Shown: piece after piece, positions 32,558 through 41,211 of the stretch | How the letters are laid out: the number at the start of each line of letters is the position of its first letter | Position numbering within the stretch: position 1 is the stretch's first letter | Source of the DNA: an uncultured Lachnospiraceae bacterium | GTDB taxonomy: Bacteria > Bacillota > Clostridia > Lachnospirales > Lachnospiraceae | Reading direction: 5' to 3' | Assembly (NCBI GenBank): GCA_902760755.1 | Contig: CACWHK010000010.1 | Coordinates: forward strand, 26,247 to 90,246 | DNA length: 64,000 bases | Position numbers and translations under genes: made by a program | The notes under the pieces: model-generated | What the model was told of the DNA's origin: nothing | The model's input: only the letters and a program-made list of their open reading frames with translations | The model's database searches: none

Positions 32558-33463
32558 ATGGAACAACTGATAGGGTCTTATGTTGCCTATTTGCGTGATG
32601 TGAAACACGCAAGTCAGAACACAATTCAATCGTATAATCGCGATCTTCGCAAGATGCAGGAATACTACCGTGCGAACGGGATTACGGATGTAAATGATAT
32701 TACAGCTACATCCCTTGGATCGTATGTGCTTTACCTCGAGAATTCGGGGATGAGCTCCGCAACGGTTTCCAGAAATATCGCAAGCATCCGTTCCTTCTTT
32801 CTGTTTCTTCTCGGACGTGGTCTGGTAAAGGGCAATCCTACCGAACAGATCAAGCCGCCGAAGGTAGAAAAGAAGGCTCCGGATACACTGACGGTGGAAG
32901 AGGTTTCCCTTCTTCTGCAGCAGCCGAAGGGTAAGAGTCCGAAGGAGATCCGTGACAAGGCCATGCTGGAGCTTCTGTATGGCACGGGACTTCGCGTTTC
33001 GGAGCTGATCTCTCTGAAGGTTTCGGATCTGAATCTTTCCATGGATTACATCGAGTGTAATTTCGGCGGAAGATCCAGGATCATTCCCATCGAAAATGTT
33101 GCAAAGCAGGCTCTGACCGAGTACCTGAACGGTGCAAGATCCAAGATGGTGACCGACAGCGAGTATCTCTTCGTAAATGTAAAGGGCGAGGAGATGTCCA
33201 GACAGGGATTCTGGAAGCTGCTTAAGTCCTACGCAAAGAAGGCGCACATCGATAAGGACATCACACCGCACATGATCCGCCATTCCTTTGCTTCACACAT
33301 GGTGAACAACGGCGCTGATCTCCATGCGGTTCAGGAGATGCTCGGACATTCCGACATTTCCACAACACAGATCTATCTGCCCGGAAAGCTGGGGCATCTG
33401 AAGGAAGTATACGACAAAGCACATCCGCGTGCTGGTAAGAGGAAAGAGGAACGCAGAGCCTGA
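32558..33463 (+). CDS. xerD: Tyrosine recombinase of the XerC/XerD family
   Basis: Xer recombinases resolve chromosome dimers at dif. The 301-residue protein has the N-terminal SAM-like domain (YVAYLRDVKHASQNTIQSY) and the catalytic domain with Arg in TGLRVSEL, HxxR in HMIRHSFASH, His in LGHSDISTTQIY and the nucleophile Tyr in the last motif. The beta-hairpin that usually reads GKGNKER with the catalytic Lys reads NFGGRSRI here, so that lysine seems to be missing or moved. The C-terminal HPRAGKR matches XerD. It could also be a XerC/XerD-like paralogue rather than the chromosomal XerD. Confidence 0.85.
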   Translation: MEQLIGSYVAYLRDVKHASQNTIQSYNRDLRKMQEYYRANGITDVNDITATSLGSYVLYLENSGMSSATVSRNIASIRSFFLFLLGRGLVKGNPTEQIKPPKVEKKAPDTLTVEEVSLLLQQPKGKSPKEIRDKAMLELLYGTGLRVSELISLKVSDLNLSMDYIECNFGGRSRIIPIENVAKQALTEYLNGARSKMVTDSEYLFVNVKGEEMSRQGFWKLLKSYAKKAHIDKDITPHMIRHSFASHMVNNGADLHAVQEMLGHSDISTTQIYLPGKLGHLKEVYDKAHPRAGKRKEERRA

Positions 33464-33480
33464 GACTTGGTTCTGCGTTC
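33449..33480 (+). terminator. Rho-independent terminator overlapping the end of the recombinase gene
   Basis: GAACGCAGAGCC (33449-33460) pairs with GGTTCTGCGTTC (33469-33480), one mismatch, and is followed by TCTTCACTTT. The upstream arm is inside the coding sequence. Confidence 0.7.
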
Positions 33481-33524
33481 TCTTCACTTTATTCCGCGGA
33501 ATACCTGAAAGAAAGAGGTTTGAT

Positions 33525-34598
33525 ATGGCTGGTTCAAGTTTTGGAAAACAGTTGGTGATGACTACCTGGGGAGAGTCTCATGGTGCGGGTCTCGGCGTCG
33601 TCGTGGACGGCTGTCCCGCAGGACTTCCCATCTCCGAGGAGGAGATCCAGGTGTATCTCGACCGGAGAAAGCCGGGGGGAAGGGACTTTGCAACCCCGAG
33701 ACAGGAGGCTGACAGGGTACGGATCCTCTCCGGAGTGTTTGAGGGAAAAACCACGGGAACCCCCATCTCCATGATGATCGAGAATACCTCCCAGCGTTCC
33801 GGGGATTACGGGAATCTGGCTACCACCTACCGCCCGGGCCATGCGGATTACGGCTTTGATGCAAAGTACGGTTTTCGGGATTATCGCGGAGGCGGACGCT
33901 CCTCGGGACGGGAAACCGCAGGCCGGGTTGCAGCCGGAGCCATTGCAGCAAAGCTGCTTGCAAATATTGGTGTCACGGTGGAGGCTTACGTCAGTGCCAT
34001 CGGACCGGTGACCATAGATCCTGAGCGGTTTGATCCGGAGGAGGCTGCAAAGAATGCACTCTGCATGCCGGACGCAGTGGCTGCAGCGGAGGCTTCGGAC
34101 TATCTTAAGAAGCTGATGGAGGAGCAGGATTCCTCCGGAAGCGAGGTGACCTGTATCGTGCGGGGACTTCCGGCAGGGATCGGAGAGCCGGTCTTTGATA
34201 AGCTGGATGCGGTCTTGGGACATGCTATCTTCTCCATCGGCGCCGTAAAGGCGGTTCAGATCGGAGACGGGACGGATGTGGTCCGTGCCAGAGGCTCGAA
34301 GAATAATGACAGCTTTTATATGAAGGAAGGCGCTGTCGCAAAGAAGACCAATCACGCAGGCGGAATCCTGGGAGGCATCAGTGACGGAAGCGATATCGTG
34401 ATCCGTGCATCCTTCAAGCCGACACCTTCCATCTTCCGGGAGCAGGAGACCGTCACGGCTGCCGGTGAGGATACGGTTCTTTCCATTCGCGGACGGCATG
34501 ATCCGGTGATCGGACCCCGTGCATCCGTGGTGGTTGAAATGATGACGGCATTTGCAATTGCAGACCTTTATCTTTGTGATCGGGGAAGCAGGATTTGA
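33525..34598 (+). CDS. aroC: Chorismate synthase
   Basis: AroC converts EPSP to chorismate with reduced FMN. The 357-residue protein shows the family motifs GSSFGKQLVMTTWGESHGAGLG (cited in part), RPGHADYGFDAKYGFRDYRGGGRSSGRET (cited in part) and the C-terminal RHDPVIGPRASVVVEMMTA region. The ATG at 33525 follows AAAGAGG and gives the usual start MAGSSFG; a longer frame back to 33429 overlaps the recombinase and is rejected. Confidence 0.96.
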   Translation: MAGSSFGKQLVMTTWGESHGAGLGVVVDGCPAGLPISEEEIQVYLDRRKPGGRDFATPRQEADRVRILSGVFEGKTTGTPISMMIENTSQRSGDYGNLATTYRPGHADYGFDAKYGFRDYRGGGRSSGRETAGRVAAGAIAAKLLANIGVTVEAYVSAIGPVTIDPERFDPEEAAKNALCMPDAVAAAEASDYLKKLMEEQDSSGSEVTCIVRGLPAGIGEPVFDKLDAVLGHAIFSIGAVKAVQIGDGTDVVRARGSKNNDSFYMKEGAVAKKTNHAGGILGGISDGSDIVIRASFKPTPSIFREQETVTAAGEDTVLSIRGRHDPVIGPRASVVVEMMTAFAIADLYLCDRGSRI

Positions 34599-34628
34599 CA
34601 TGTTTTTGTGAAGGTTCAAAAAAATACC

Positions 34629-34657
34629 TTGCAAGCCACACGGAATCGGTGTATAGT
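34629..34657 (+). promoter_or_regulatory. Promoter of topA
   Basis: TTGCAA (34629-34634) and TATAGT (34652-34657) are separated by 17 bases, 38 bases before the topA ATG. Confidence 0.8.
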
Positions 34658-34695
34658 GTGTGTCGTTTCAAGATATTTGATACAGGGGGAACAAC

Positions 34696-36753
34696 ATGGC
34701 GAAGAATCTTGTGATCGTGGAGTCACCTGCAAAAGCAAAGACCATAAAGAAATACCTGGGGAAAAACTATGAGGTGATCGCCTCGGAGGGACATATCAGA
34801 GACCTTCCGAAGAGCGACATGGGGGTAAATATAGAGAATGATTTTGAACCCCACTATATCACGATCCGCGGTAAGGGAGATCTTCTGAAGACACTTCGGA
34901 AGGCAGTATCCAAAGCGGATTTTGTGTATCTAGCAACTGACCCGGACCGTGAGGGAGAGGCGATCTCCTATCATCTGGCCATCGCACTGAAGCTTACGGA
35001 GGGTAAGTTCAAGCGGATTACATTTAACGAGATCACGAAGAATGCAGTGAAGGAATCTCTGAAGAATGCCAGAGATATCGATATGGATCTGGTAGACGCA
35101 CAGCAGGCCCGGAGAGTTCTGGACCGTCTGGTGGGCTACGGGATCAGTCCGCTGCTTTGGGAAAAGGTACATAAGAGAGGCCTGTCTGCAGGGCGTGTAC
35201 AGTCCGTTGCCCTGAAAATGATCCACGACCGGGATCAGGAGATTGATGATTTCATCCCGGAGGAATACTGGACCATCAGCGCGGCTCTGACCGTACCGGG
35301 ACAGAAGAAGCCGGTATCCTTCAAGTATGTCGGTGACATTAAGGAGGAAGCCGAGGCAAAGACCATTACGGAGGCAGCCGGAAAGAACAGCTTTGTTGTG
35401 ACCCAGTTAAAGGAGTCCCAGCGGAGCACCAAGGCACCCCTTCCATTTACGACCAGTACCCTGCAGCAGACCGCGGCAGGAAGACTGAACTTCTCAACCT
35501 CCAAGACCATGCGGGTTGCACAGCAGCTCTATGAAGGCGTTGAGATTAAGGGACAGGGAACCGTAGGTCTGATCACCTACCTTCGTACGGATTCCACGCG
35601 AATCTCCGAGGAGGCAGACCGCTTAGTCCGTGAAATGATCCGTTCCGTCTACGGCCCGGAGTATGAGGCTGAGGCAGAGCCGAAGGAGAAGAAGGATAAG
35701 AAGATCCAGGATGCACATGAGGCAATCCGCCCCACGGACCTTTCCGTGAAGCCGGCAGATTTAAAGGGTGTGCTTTCGGATGAACAGTATAAGCTTTACA
35801 AGCTGATCTATGAGCGCTTCGTTGCCAGTCGCATGAAGCCGGCAGTGTTTGATATCTTTGCAGTGACTGCGGAGAGTGCGGGCTATACCTTCCGCGCATC
35901 CACCAGCAGCGTTGCTTTTTCCGGATTCCAGCTGGTATATCCGAGCCAGGAGAAGCTGGAGTCAGCCGTGAATCTGCACGGCATCAAGAAGGGCGATGAG
36001 TTAAAATGCGGGGAGATCCTCCCGGAGCAGCATTTTACACAGCCCCCTGCACATTATACGGAGGCATCCCTGGTACGTTCTCTGGAGGAGAACGGGATCG
36101 GACGTCCTTCCACCTATGCACCCACCATTTCCACGCTTCTGGCGAGAAGATACGTGTCCAAGGATAAGAAGGACCTCTTCATCACCGAGCTCGGAAGTGC
36201 GGTGAACAGCATCATGGAAGCCGGTTTCCCGGTGATCGTGGATGAGAGCTTCACAGCCAATATGGAGTCTCTTCTCGATAAGATCGGAGAAGGCGCCATC
36301 CAGTGGAAGGTGGTAGTGCGGAACTTCTATCCGGACCTGGATGAGGCAATCAAGAATGCCGGCGAGAATCTGGCCAGCATCCGGATTGCGGACGAAGAGT
36401 CCGAAGAGATCTGCGATAAGTGCGGAGCCCGTATGGTGATCAAGTACGGTTCCTACGGAAAGTTCCTGGCATGCCCGAACTTCCCGAACTGCCGGAATAC
36501 CAAGCCGTTCTTTGAGAAGATCGGTGTCAGCTGCCCGAAGTGCGGCAAGGATATCGTGATCCGCAGAACCCAGAAGGGCCGGATCTACTACGGTTGTATC
36601 GATATTCCCACCTGTGACTTCATGTCCTGGAGCCGTCCGGTGGAGAAGAAGTGTCCGAAGTGCGGATCCCTGATGACCATCAAGGGCAAGCGTCTGGCCT
36701 GCGTGGATGCAGCCTGCGGATATGTGGAGGATGCAACTCCTGAGGATAAGTAA
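34696..36753 (+). CDS. topA: DNA topoisomerase I
   Basis: TopA relaxes negative supercoils by a single-strand break through a 5'-phosphotyrosine. The 685-residue protein has the TOPRIM domain (KNLVIVESPAKAKTIKKYLG and LATDPDREGEAI), the active-site Tyr in GLITYLRTDSTRIS near residue 293, and three C-terminal zinc ribbons (CDKCGARM...CPNFPNC; CPKCGKDI...CIDIPTC; CPKCGSLM...CVDAAC). All expected parts are present. It is monocistronic with its own promoter. Confidence 0.98.
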   Translation: MAKNLVIVESPAKAKTIKKYLGKNYEVIASEGHIRDLPKSDMGVNIENDFEPHYITIRGKGDLLKTLRKAVSKADFVYLATDPDREGEAISYHLAIALKLTEGKFKRITFNEITKNAVKESLKNARDIDMDLVDAQQARRVLDRLVGYGISPLLWEKVHKRGLSAGRVQSVALKMIHDRDQEIDDFIPEEYWTISAALTVPGQKKPVSFKYVGDIKEEAEAKTITEAAGKNSFVVTQLKESQRSTKAPLPFTTSTLQQTAAGRLNFSTSKTMRVAQQLYEGVEIKGQGTVGLITYLRTDSTRISEEADRLVREMIRSVYGPEYEAEAEPKEKKDKKIQDAHEAIRPTDLSVKPADLKGVLSDEQYKLYKLIYERFVASRMKPAVFDIFAVTAESAGYTFRASTSSVAFSGFQLVYPSQEKLESAVNLHGIKKGDELKCGEILPEQHFTQPPAHYTEASLVRSLEENGIGRPSTYAPTISTLLARRYVSKDKKDLFITELGSAVNSIMEAGFPVIVDESFTANMESLLDKIGEGAIQWKVVVRNFYPDLDEAIKNAGENLASIRIADEESEEICDKCGARMVIKYGSYGKFLACPNFPNCRNTKPFFEKIGVSCPKCGKDIVIRRTQKGRIYYGCIDIPTCDFMSWSRPVEKKCPKCGSLMTIKGKRLACVDAACGYVEDATPEDK

Positions 36754-36796
36754 TCTGACAATTTAAAAAAAAGTCATAAAATAATACAAAATAATG

Positions 36797-36825
36797 TTGT
36801 TTACGTAATAAGTTTGTGCTATATT
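36797..36825 (+). promoter_or_regulatory. Promoter of codY
   Basis: TTGTTT (36797-36802) and TATATT (36820-36825) are separated by 17 bases. The leader to the ATG at 36907 is about 75 bases and includes an inverted GGTACA/TGTACC pair (about 36842-36877). Confidence 0.75.
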
Positions 36826-36906
36826 TATCCGTGGGGTAAATTGGTACAAACTTTTTACGTTTTATCAAGGGTGTACCGTGATTTAGTAAAGGTATGGGAG
36901 TTCAAC

Positions 36907-37698
36907 ATGAGTGTTACACTTTTGGATCAGACCCGGAAGATCAGCAAGCTGCTGCATGACAATTCTTCCCGCGTCGTGATCTTCGATGACATCTGTCGAC
37001 TGGTCGGTGAGATCCTGTCAGCAAGTTGTATGGTGGTCAGTGCCAAGGGCAAGGTGCTCGGCTTCTATGAGGAGAAGAAGGGCCCTCTGCTTACGGGGCT
37101 GGTTGCAGACTCGGTTGGGGAAATGATCGATCCACGTCTCAATGAGAGATTTCTCTCGGTTCTTTCCACGAAGGAAAATGTGAATCTTTTGACCCTCGGA
37201 TTTGACCGGTCCATGGTACGTGGGGTATATGCGATCCTGCTTCCGGTGTTCTTTGCCGGAGAGAGGATGGGTACCACATTTATCTACCGGATGAAAGCCG
37301 AGTATGAGGTGGAGGATATCATTCTCAGTGAGTATGCGAATACCGTGATCGAGCTTGAGATCATGCGTGCGATCTACGAAGAGGATGATGAAGAGAAACG
37401 CAAGAAGGAAATCCTTCGCGCTGCCATGGAATCCCTGTCGGCCTCCGAGCAGAAGGCCGTGAAGTGCCTGATGAAGGAGCTTCCGGGACCGGAGGGGAAC
37501 CTGATCACCAGTCAGGTGGCAGCCAAGTATGGCATCACGCGGTCCATCATCGTAAATGCCATCAAGAAGCTGGAAGGCGCCGGGGTTCTGGAAGTAAAAT
37601 CCATGGGAATGCGGGGAACCCACATTCGTGTGATCAATGAGGCAATCCTATCATCCGAGCAGGACAAGGATACGAAAAAAAGGAAAGCAAGAGCTTAA
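36907..37698 (+). CDS. codY: GTP- and branched-chain amino-acid-sensing repressor CodY
   Basis: CodY represses stationary-phase and nitrogen genes when GTP and branched-chain amino acids are plentiful. The 263-residue protein has the N-terminal GAF-like effector domain (LLDQTRKISKLLHDN, VIFDDICRLVGEIL) and a C-terminal winged helix with VAAKYGITRSIIVNAIKKLEGAGVLE (cited in part) and SMGMRGTHIRVIN. The ATG at 36907 gives the usual CodY start; an upstream frame from 36814 has no family match. It is followed after 11 bases by the acidic protein, so the two may be co-transcribed. Confidence 0.95.
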   Translation: MSVTLLDQTRKISKLLHDNSSRVVIFDDICRLVGEILSASCMVVSAKGKVLGFYEEKKGPLLTGLVADSVGEMIDPRLNERFLSVLSTKENVNLLTLGFDRSMVRGVYAILLPVFFAGERMGTTFIYRMKAEYEVEDIILSEYANTVIELEIMRAIYEEDDEEKRKKEILRAAMESLSASEQKAVKCLMKELPGPEGNLITSQVAAKYGITRSIIVNAIKKLEGAGVLEVKSMGMRGTHIRVINEAILSSEQDKDTKKRKARA

Positions 37699-37709
37699 GG
37701 GGGATAGTT

Positions 37710-39173
37710 ATGACTTTAGCAACCATTATCGTACTTTCGGTTGGAGTGATCCTGATCATCGTAAGCTTTCTTCTTACGGGAAAGGACAGCGGTGAGGAAG
37801 AGACAGAGGAGCGTACAACTCCGGGACTTCGTGAGGAGCTGACGGAGGCGGATAAGAAGCAGTTAAAGAAGCTGACGGATAATTATATCCGTGAGTACGG
37901 AAAGAAGCAGGTTAAGGATTCTGTTCAGAGCACCATCGACAATCGTGTGAAGGAAGCTGCGGATGCGAAGCAGCCGGCCATCGACGAGAAGCTGAAGGTG
38001 ATCGATCAGAAGATGGCAGCGGTAGATGAGCGTCTGGCTGAGATCGATGCACGCTCCGAGGCCGGTGTGAAGGCTGTTGCGGATGAGGCTTCCGCAATCT
38101 CTGCCGGCTGGGATCAGAACCGTCAGGAGGTTCAGAGCGTTTATGAGCAGATCTCCGAAAAGGAGAAGGATGTTAAGATCCAGCTGAGTCTCATCGACGA
38201 GTATAAGAAGGGACTTGAGAAGCTGAAGGAGGATGCGGATCTTTCGGTGAACCGTCTGCAGGAGCTGCAGCAGGTGGAATCGGCAGGACGCTTTGTTCCT
38301 GCAGCAGAGGAAGCCGTAGAAGAGGCTGCAAAGGATGCAGAGGAGGTAGTGGAAGACGCTGCTGAGGCTGTAGAGGAAGCAGTTGAGGAGAATGCTGAGG
38401 CTGCAGAGGAAGCTGTGGAAGAGGCTGCTGAAGAAGCAGAGGAAGCTGTGGAAGAAGCTGCTGAGGAAGCAGAGGAAGCTGTGGAAGAAGCTGCTGAGGA
38501 ATCTGACGAGGATGAAGAGGGCGAAGTGGCTCATGACGATTACTCTTCCGTAGAAGAAGATGAGGAAGAGGACGAGGTAGCTCATGACGATTACTCCTCC
38601 GTGGAAGAAGATGAGGAAGAGGACGAGGTAGCAAATGACGATTACTCTTCCGTGGAAGAAGACGAGGAAGAGGACGAGGTAGCCCATGACGATTACTCTT
38701 CCGTAGAAGATGAGGAAGAAGACGAGGCTGAGGAAGAGGACACCGAAGAAGAGGATGAGTCCGACGAGGAAGACGAGGACGAGGAAGAGGAAGACGACGA
38801 AGATGAAGAGGAGGAAACCGCCTCCAACATCGTTGCATTTCCGCAGGAGGTAGATCAGGAAGCCATCGAGGAAGCCACCAAGGAAACCCTGGGACGCGTT
38901 TCCCGGCAGGTGGAGGAAGATGAATCTCTCGGCGAGTCGGATGATTATGATGATGATCTGGATGAGTTTGAAGAGGATGATGATCTTCAGGCAATCACAA
39001 ACCTGGATCAGATCCTGGATCGGGAGGGCATCGACCTTTCCGCGGAAGATCCGACCATCAACATCCTGACCATGTACGGAGCAGGCCTCAGTATCATTGA
39101 GATCTCGAAGGTGCTGAAGATGGGAGTCGGTGAAGTGAAGTACATCATCGACAGCAACACGAAGAATCAGTAA
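37710..39173 (+). CDS. Membrane-anchored acidic repeat protein with C-terminal DUF6115-like domain
   Basis: The 487-residue protein has an N-terminal membrane helix (TLATIIVLSVGVILIIVSFLL), a helical coiled-coil part (residues about 40-190), an Ala/Glu region with an 11-residue period (EEAVEEAAEEA) and four copies of a 17-residue acidic unit (VAHDDYSSVEEDEEEDE type, 38526-38727). The C-terminus (MYGAGLSIIEISKVLKMGVGEVKYIID) is a helix-turn-helix-like DUF6115 segment. The net charge is extremely negative. The function is unknown. It follows codY closely and precedes a strongly Lys/Glu-rich protein. Confidence 0.72.
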   Translation: MTLATIIVLSVGVILIIVSFLLTGKDSGEEETEERTTPGLREELTEADKKQLKKLTDNYIREYGKKQVKDSVQSTIDNRVKEAADAKQPAIDEKLKVIDQKMAAVDERLAEIDARSEAGVKAVADEASAISAGWDQNRQEVQSVYEQISEKEKDVKIQLSLIDEYKKGLEKLKEDADLSVNRLQELQQVESAGRFVPAAEEAVEEAAKDAEEVVEDAAEAVEEAVEENAEAAEEAVEEAAEEAEEAVEEAAEEAEEAVEEAAEESDEDEEGEVAHDDYSSVEEDEEEDEVAHDDYSSVEEDEEEDEVANDDYSSVEEDEEEDEVAHDDYSSVEDEEEDEAEEEDTEEEDESDEEDEDEEEEDDEDEEEETASNIVAFPQEVDQEAIEEATKETLGRVSRQVEEDESLGESDDYDDDLDEFEEDDDLQAITNLDQILDREGIDLSAEDPTINILTMYGAGLSIIEISKVLKMGVGEVKYIIDSNTKNQ

Positions 39174-39191
39174 GCCGGGGAGGGACAGGAT

Positions 39192-39887
39192 ATGAAGAGA
39201 AAATATCTGTTACGCGGAATCGGCATAGGCCTTTGCATCGGAGTAGCAGTCAGCTATACGGCATTTAAGACCGGAAACTATGTGAGTGGAAGTGAATCCA
39301 CCACATCTACCGAGCAGACCGTAGAGAAGGATACGAAGGCATCGGAAGAAGCAGCGAAGAAGGAGGCCGAGGAAAAGAAGGCATCCGAAGAGGCTGCGAA
39401 GAAGGAAGCCGAAGCAAAGAAGGCATCCGAGGAGGCTGCGAAGAAGGAGGCCGAGGAAAAGAAGGCATCCGAAGAGGCTGCGAAGAAGGAAGCCGAGGAA
39501 GCTGCCAAGAAGGCTGAGGAAGAAAAGAAGAAGGCTGAGGAAGAAGCAGCAAAGAAGGCCGAGGAAGAGAAGAAGAAGCAGGAAGAAGAGGAAAAGAAGA
39601 AGGCCGAAGAAGAAGCTGCAAAGAAGGCGGAAGAGGAAGAACAGAAGAGACAGGAAGAAGAGGCCAAGCAAAGTCAGACCGTAGAGGTTGAAGTAAAGCG
39701 CGGAATGACCTCTGAAAAGATTGCCCGTCTGCTTCAGGATAACGGACTTGTCGAAAGCGCTACGGACTTTGATAAGTGGCTGAAGAGTAACAAGTATTCC
39801 AGCAAGCTTCATTATGGAACCATGAAGCTAAAGAAGGGTATGACCTACGAGGAGCTTGCAAAGGAACTGACAACACAAGGACGATAA
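39192..39887 (+). CDS. Membrane-anchored Lys/Glu coiled-coil protein with a MltG-type N-subdomain but no catalytic domain
   Basis: The 231-residue protein has a membrane segment at residues 7-26, then about 110 residues of Ala/Glu/Lys repeats with a 14-residue period (KASEEAAKKEAEEK), predicted to be a long helix. The C-terminal region (VKRGMTSEKIARLLQDNGLVES...KGMTYEELAKELT) matches the small LysM-like subdomain found in front of the MltG/YceG transglycosylase domain, but the catalytic domain is absent. It may be a cell-wall spacer or regulator. It overlaps mnmA by one base. Confidence 0.72.
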   Translation: MKRKYLLRGIGIGLCIGVAVSYTAFKTGNYVSGSESTTSTEQTVEKDTKASEEAAKKEAEEKKASEEAAKKEAEAKKASEEAAKKEAEEKKASEEAAKKEAEEAAKKAEEEKKKAEEEAAKKAEEEKKKQEEEEKKKAEEEAAKKAEEEEQKRQEEEAKQSQTVEVEVKRGMTSEKIARLLQDNGLVESATDFDKWLKSNKYSSKLHYGTMKLKKGMTYEELAKELTTQGR

Positions 39888-41017
39888 TGAACGAAGAAAG
39901 ACTGATCCATAAGAAAGAAACAGAAATCAGCAACAGCGCCGCGGGAATTCCGACGGCGCTGATTGCTATGAGTGGGGGCGTGGACAGCAGCGTAGCTGCC
40001 TGCCTCATGCAAAGACAGGGATTTAAGATCATCGGCTGTACCATGCGCCTGTATGAAAATGATATGGTTGGCCTGGACCTGCTGGATACCTGCTGCAGCA
40101 AGAAGGATACGGAGGATGCAAGAAGCGTCTGCGAACGCCTGGGAGTGCCCTATCATATCTTTCACTACGAGGAAAGGTTCCGCGAGAAGGTGATCGAGCC
40201 CTTCGTGGAAGCCTATGAACGTTGCGAGACACCCAATCCCTGCATCGACTGCAACCGGTGTATGAAGTTCGACGCCCTCTTCGAGAAGGCACAGCAGCTT
40301 GACTGCGGCAAAATCGTCACCGGGCACTACGCAAGGATCGAAGAACGGGAGGGACACTTCTACCTGAAGAAAGCAGTCGATCCCGCAAAGGATCAAAGCT
40401 ATGTGCTGTACCAGCTGACGGAGGAACAGCTGTCGAGGACCGCATTTCCCCTTGGCGAATACACAAAGGAAGAGGTGCGCGAGATCGCAGAGCAGCAGGG
40501 CTTTCGAAATGCTGAAAAGAAGGAAAGCCAGGACATCTGCTTTGTGCCGGACGGAGACTACGCGGCCATGATCTGCCGCTACCGGAACTGCACTTATCCG
40601 GAAGGCGATATCGTGGATCGTGACGGAAATGTCCTGGGCCATCATAAGGGACTGATCCACTACACCATAGGACAGCGCCGCGGCCTCGGCGTTCCCGCCG
40701 ATCGCAGGATCTACGTCACCCGTCTGGACCCGGAGAAAAACCAGGTGGTCCTATCCGACGAAGCCGATCTCTTCCATAAAGAAGTCCGCATCCGCGACTT
40801 CCACTGGATCACGGGAGAAATGCCCGCCGCCGAGATCCGCTGCAAAGCCAAGATCCGCTACCGCCAGAAAGAACAACCCGCCACCCTGATCCCCGGCCCC
40901 GAGGGAGGCGAAGCCCGCCTCATCTTCGACTTGCCCCAGCGCGCCGCCACCCCCGGCCAATCTGCCGTCCTCTATCTGGATGACTACGTGCTCGGAGGCG
41001 GAATCATTATGTTTTAA
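39887..41017 (+). CDS. mnmA: tRNA-specific 2-thiouridylase MnmA
   Basis: MnmA installs the 2-thio group at U34 of Glu, Gln and Lys tRNAs. The 376-residue protein has the PP-loop MSGGVDSSVAAC near residue 28, the catalytic cysteines in NPCIDCNRCMKFD and in DICFVPDGDY, and the C-terminal barrel ending SAVLYLDDYVLGGGIIMF. The first 20 residues are extra, so a start near 39968 cannot be excluded. Codon use is unlike its neighbours: CGC, GCC and CCC dominate, above all after about 40760. Confidence 0.93.
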   Translation: MNEERLIHKKETEISNSAAGIPTALIAMSGGVDSSVAACLMQRQGFKIIGCTMRLYENDMVGLDLLDTCCSKKDTEDARSVCERLGVPYHIFHYEERFREKVIEPFVEAYERCETPNPCIDCNRCMKFDALFEKAQQLDCGKIVTGHYARIEEREGHFYLKKAVDPAKDQSYVLYQLTEEQLSRTAFPLGEYTKEEVREIAEQQGFRNAEKKESQDICFVPDGDYAAMICRYRNCTYPEGDIVDRDGNVLGHHKGLIHYTIGQRRGLGVPADRRIYVTRLDPEKNQVVLSDEADLFHKEVRIRDFHWITGEMPAAEIRCKAKIRYRQKEQPATLIPGPEGGEARLIFDLPQRAATPGQSAVLYLDDYVLGGGIIMF

Positions 41018-41075
41018 GTGGTCCTATATGATGAAAATTATATTTGAGGTTTAGGAATAGTGAATGAAAAAAAAC

Positions 41076-41104
41076 TTGCATGGATACGGCATCTATGATA
41101 AAAT
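41076..41104 (+). promoter_or_regulatory. Promoter of rpsB-tsf
   Basis: TTGCAT (41076-41081) and TAAAAT (41099-41104) are separated by 17 bases. The start near 41111 gives a leader of about 100 bases. Confidence 0.82.
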
Positions 41105-41124
41105 GTCCGTTGCGCGAAAAATCA

Positions 41125-41187
41125 TGCAATACTCGTGGACGCTGGTGCCGCATTTGCGGAAGGGCGGTTTTCCCATAAGAGTATGCA
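41125..41187 (+). promoter_or_regulatory. Structured leader of rpsB, candidate S2-binding site
   Basis: An outer stem joins TGCAATACTC (41125-41134) to GAGTATGCA (41179-41187), with one bulged A, and encloses the perfect hairpin CCGCATTTGCGG (41148-41159). The structure ends 25 bases before the rpsB ATG. Ribosomal protein leaders of this size often bind the encoded protein as feedback; no T-run follows, so control would be at translation. The role is inferred. Confidence 0.5.
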
Positions 41188-41211
41188 GAAGAAAAACCAG
41201 GAGGAAAAAAG

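Noticed and set aside
36754-36906. CodY self-binding box upstream of codY
   Set aside because: No good match to the AATTTTCWGAAAATT consensus is visible; only a short GGTACA/TGTACC inverted pair is present.
38526-38727. Possible CRISPR-like or non-coding satellite
   Set aside because: The units keep the reading frame and encode one acidic peptide; they are coding tandem repeats.
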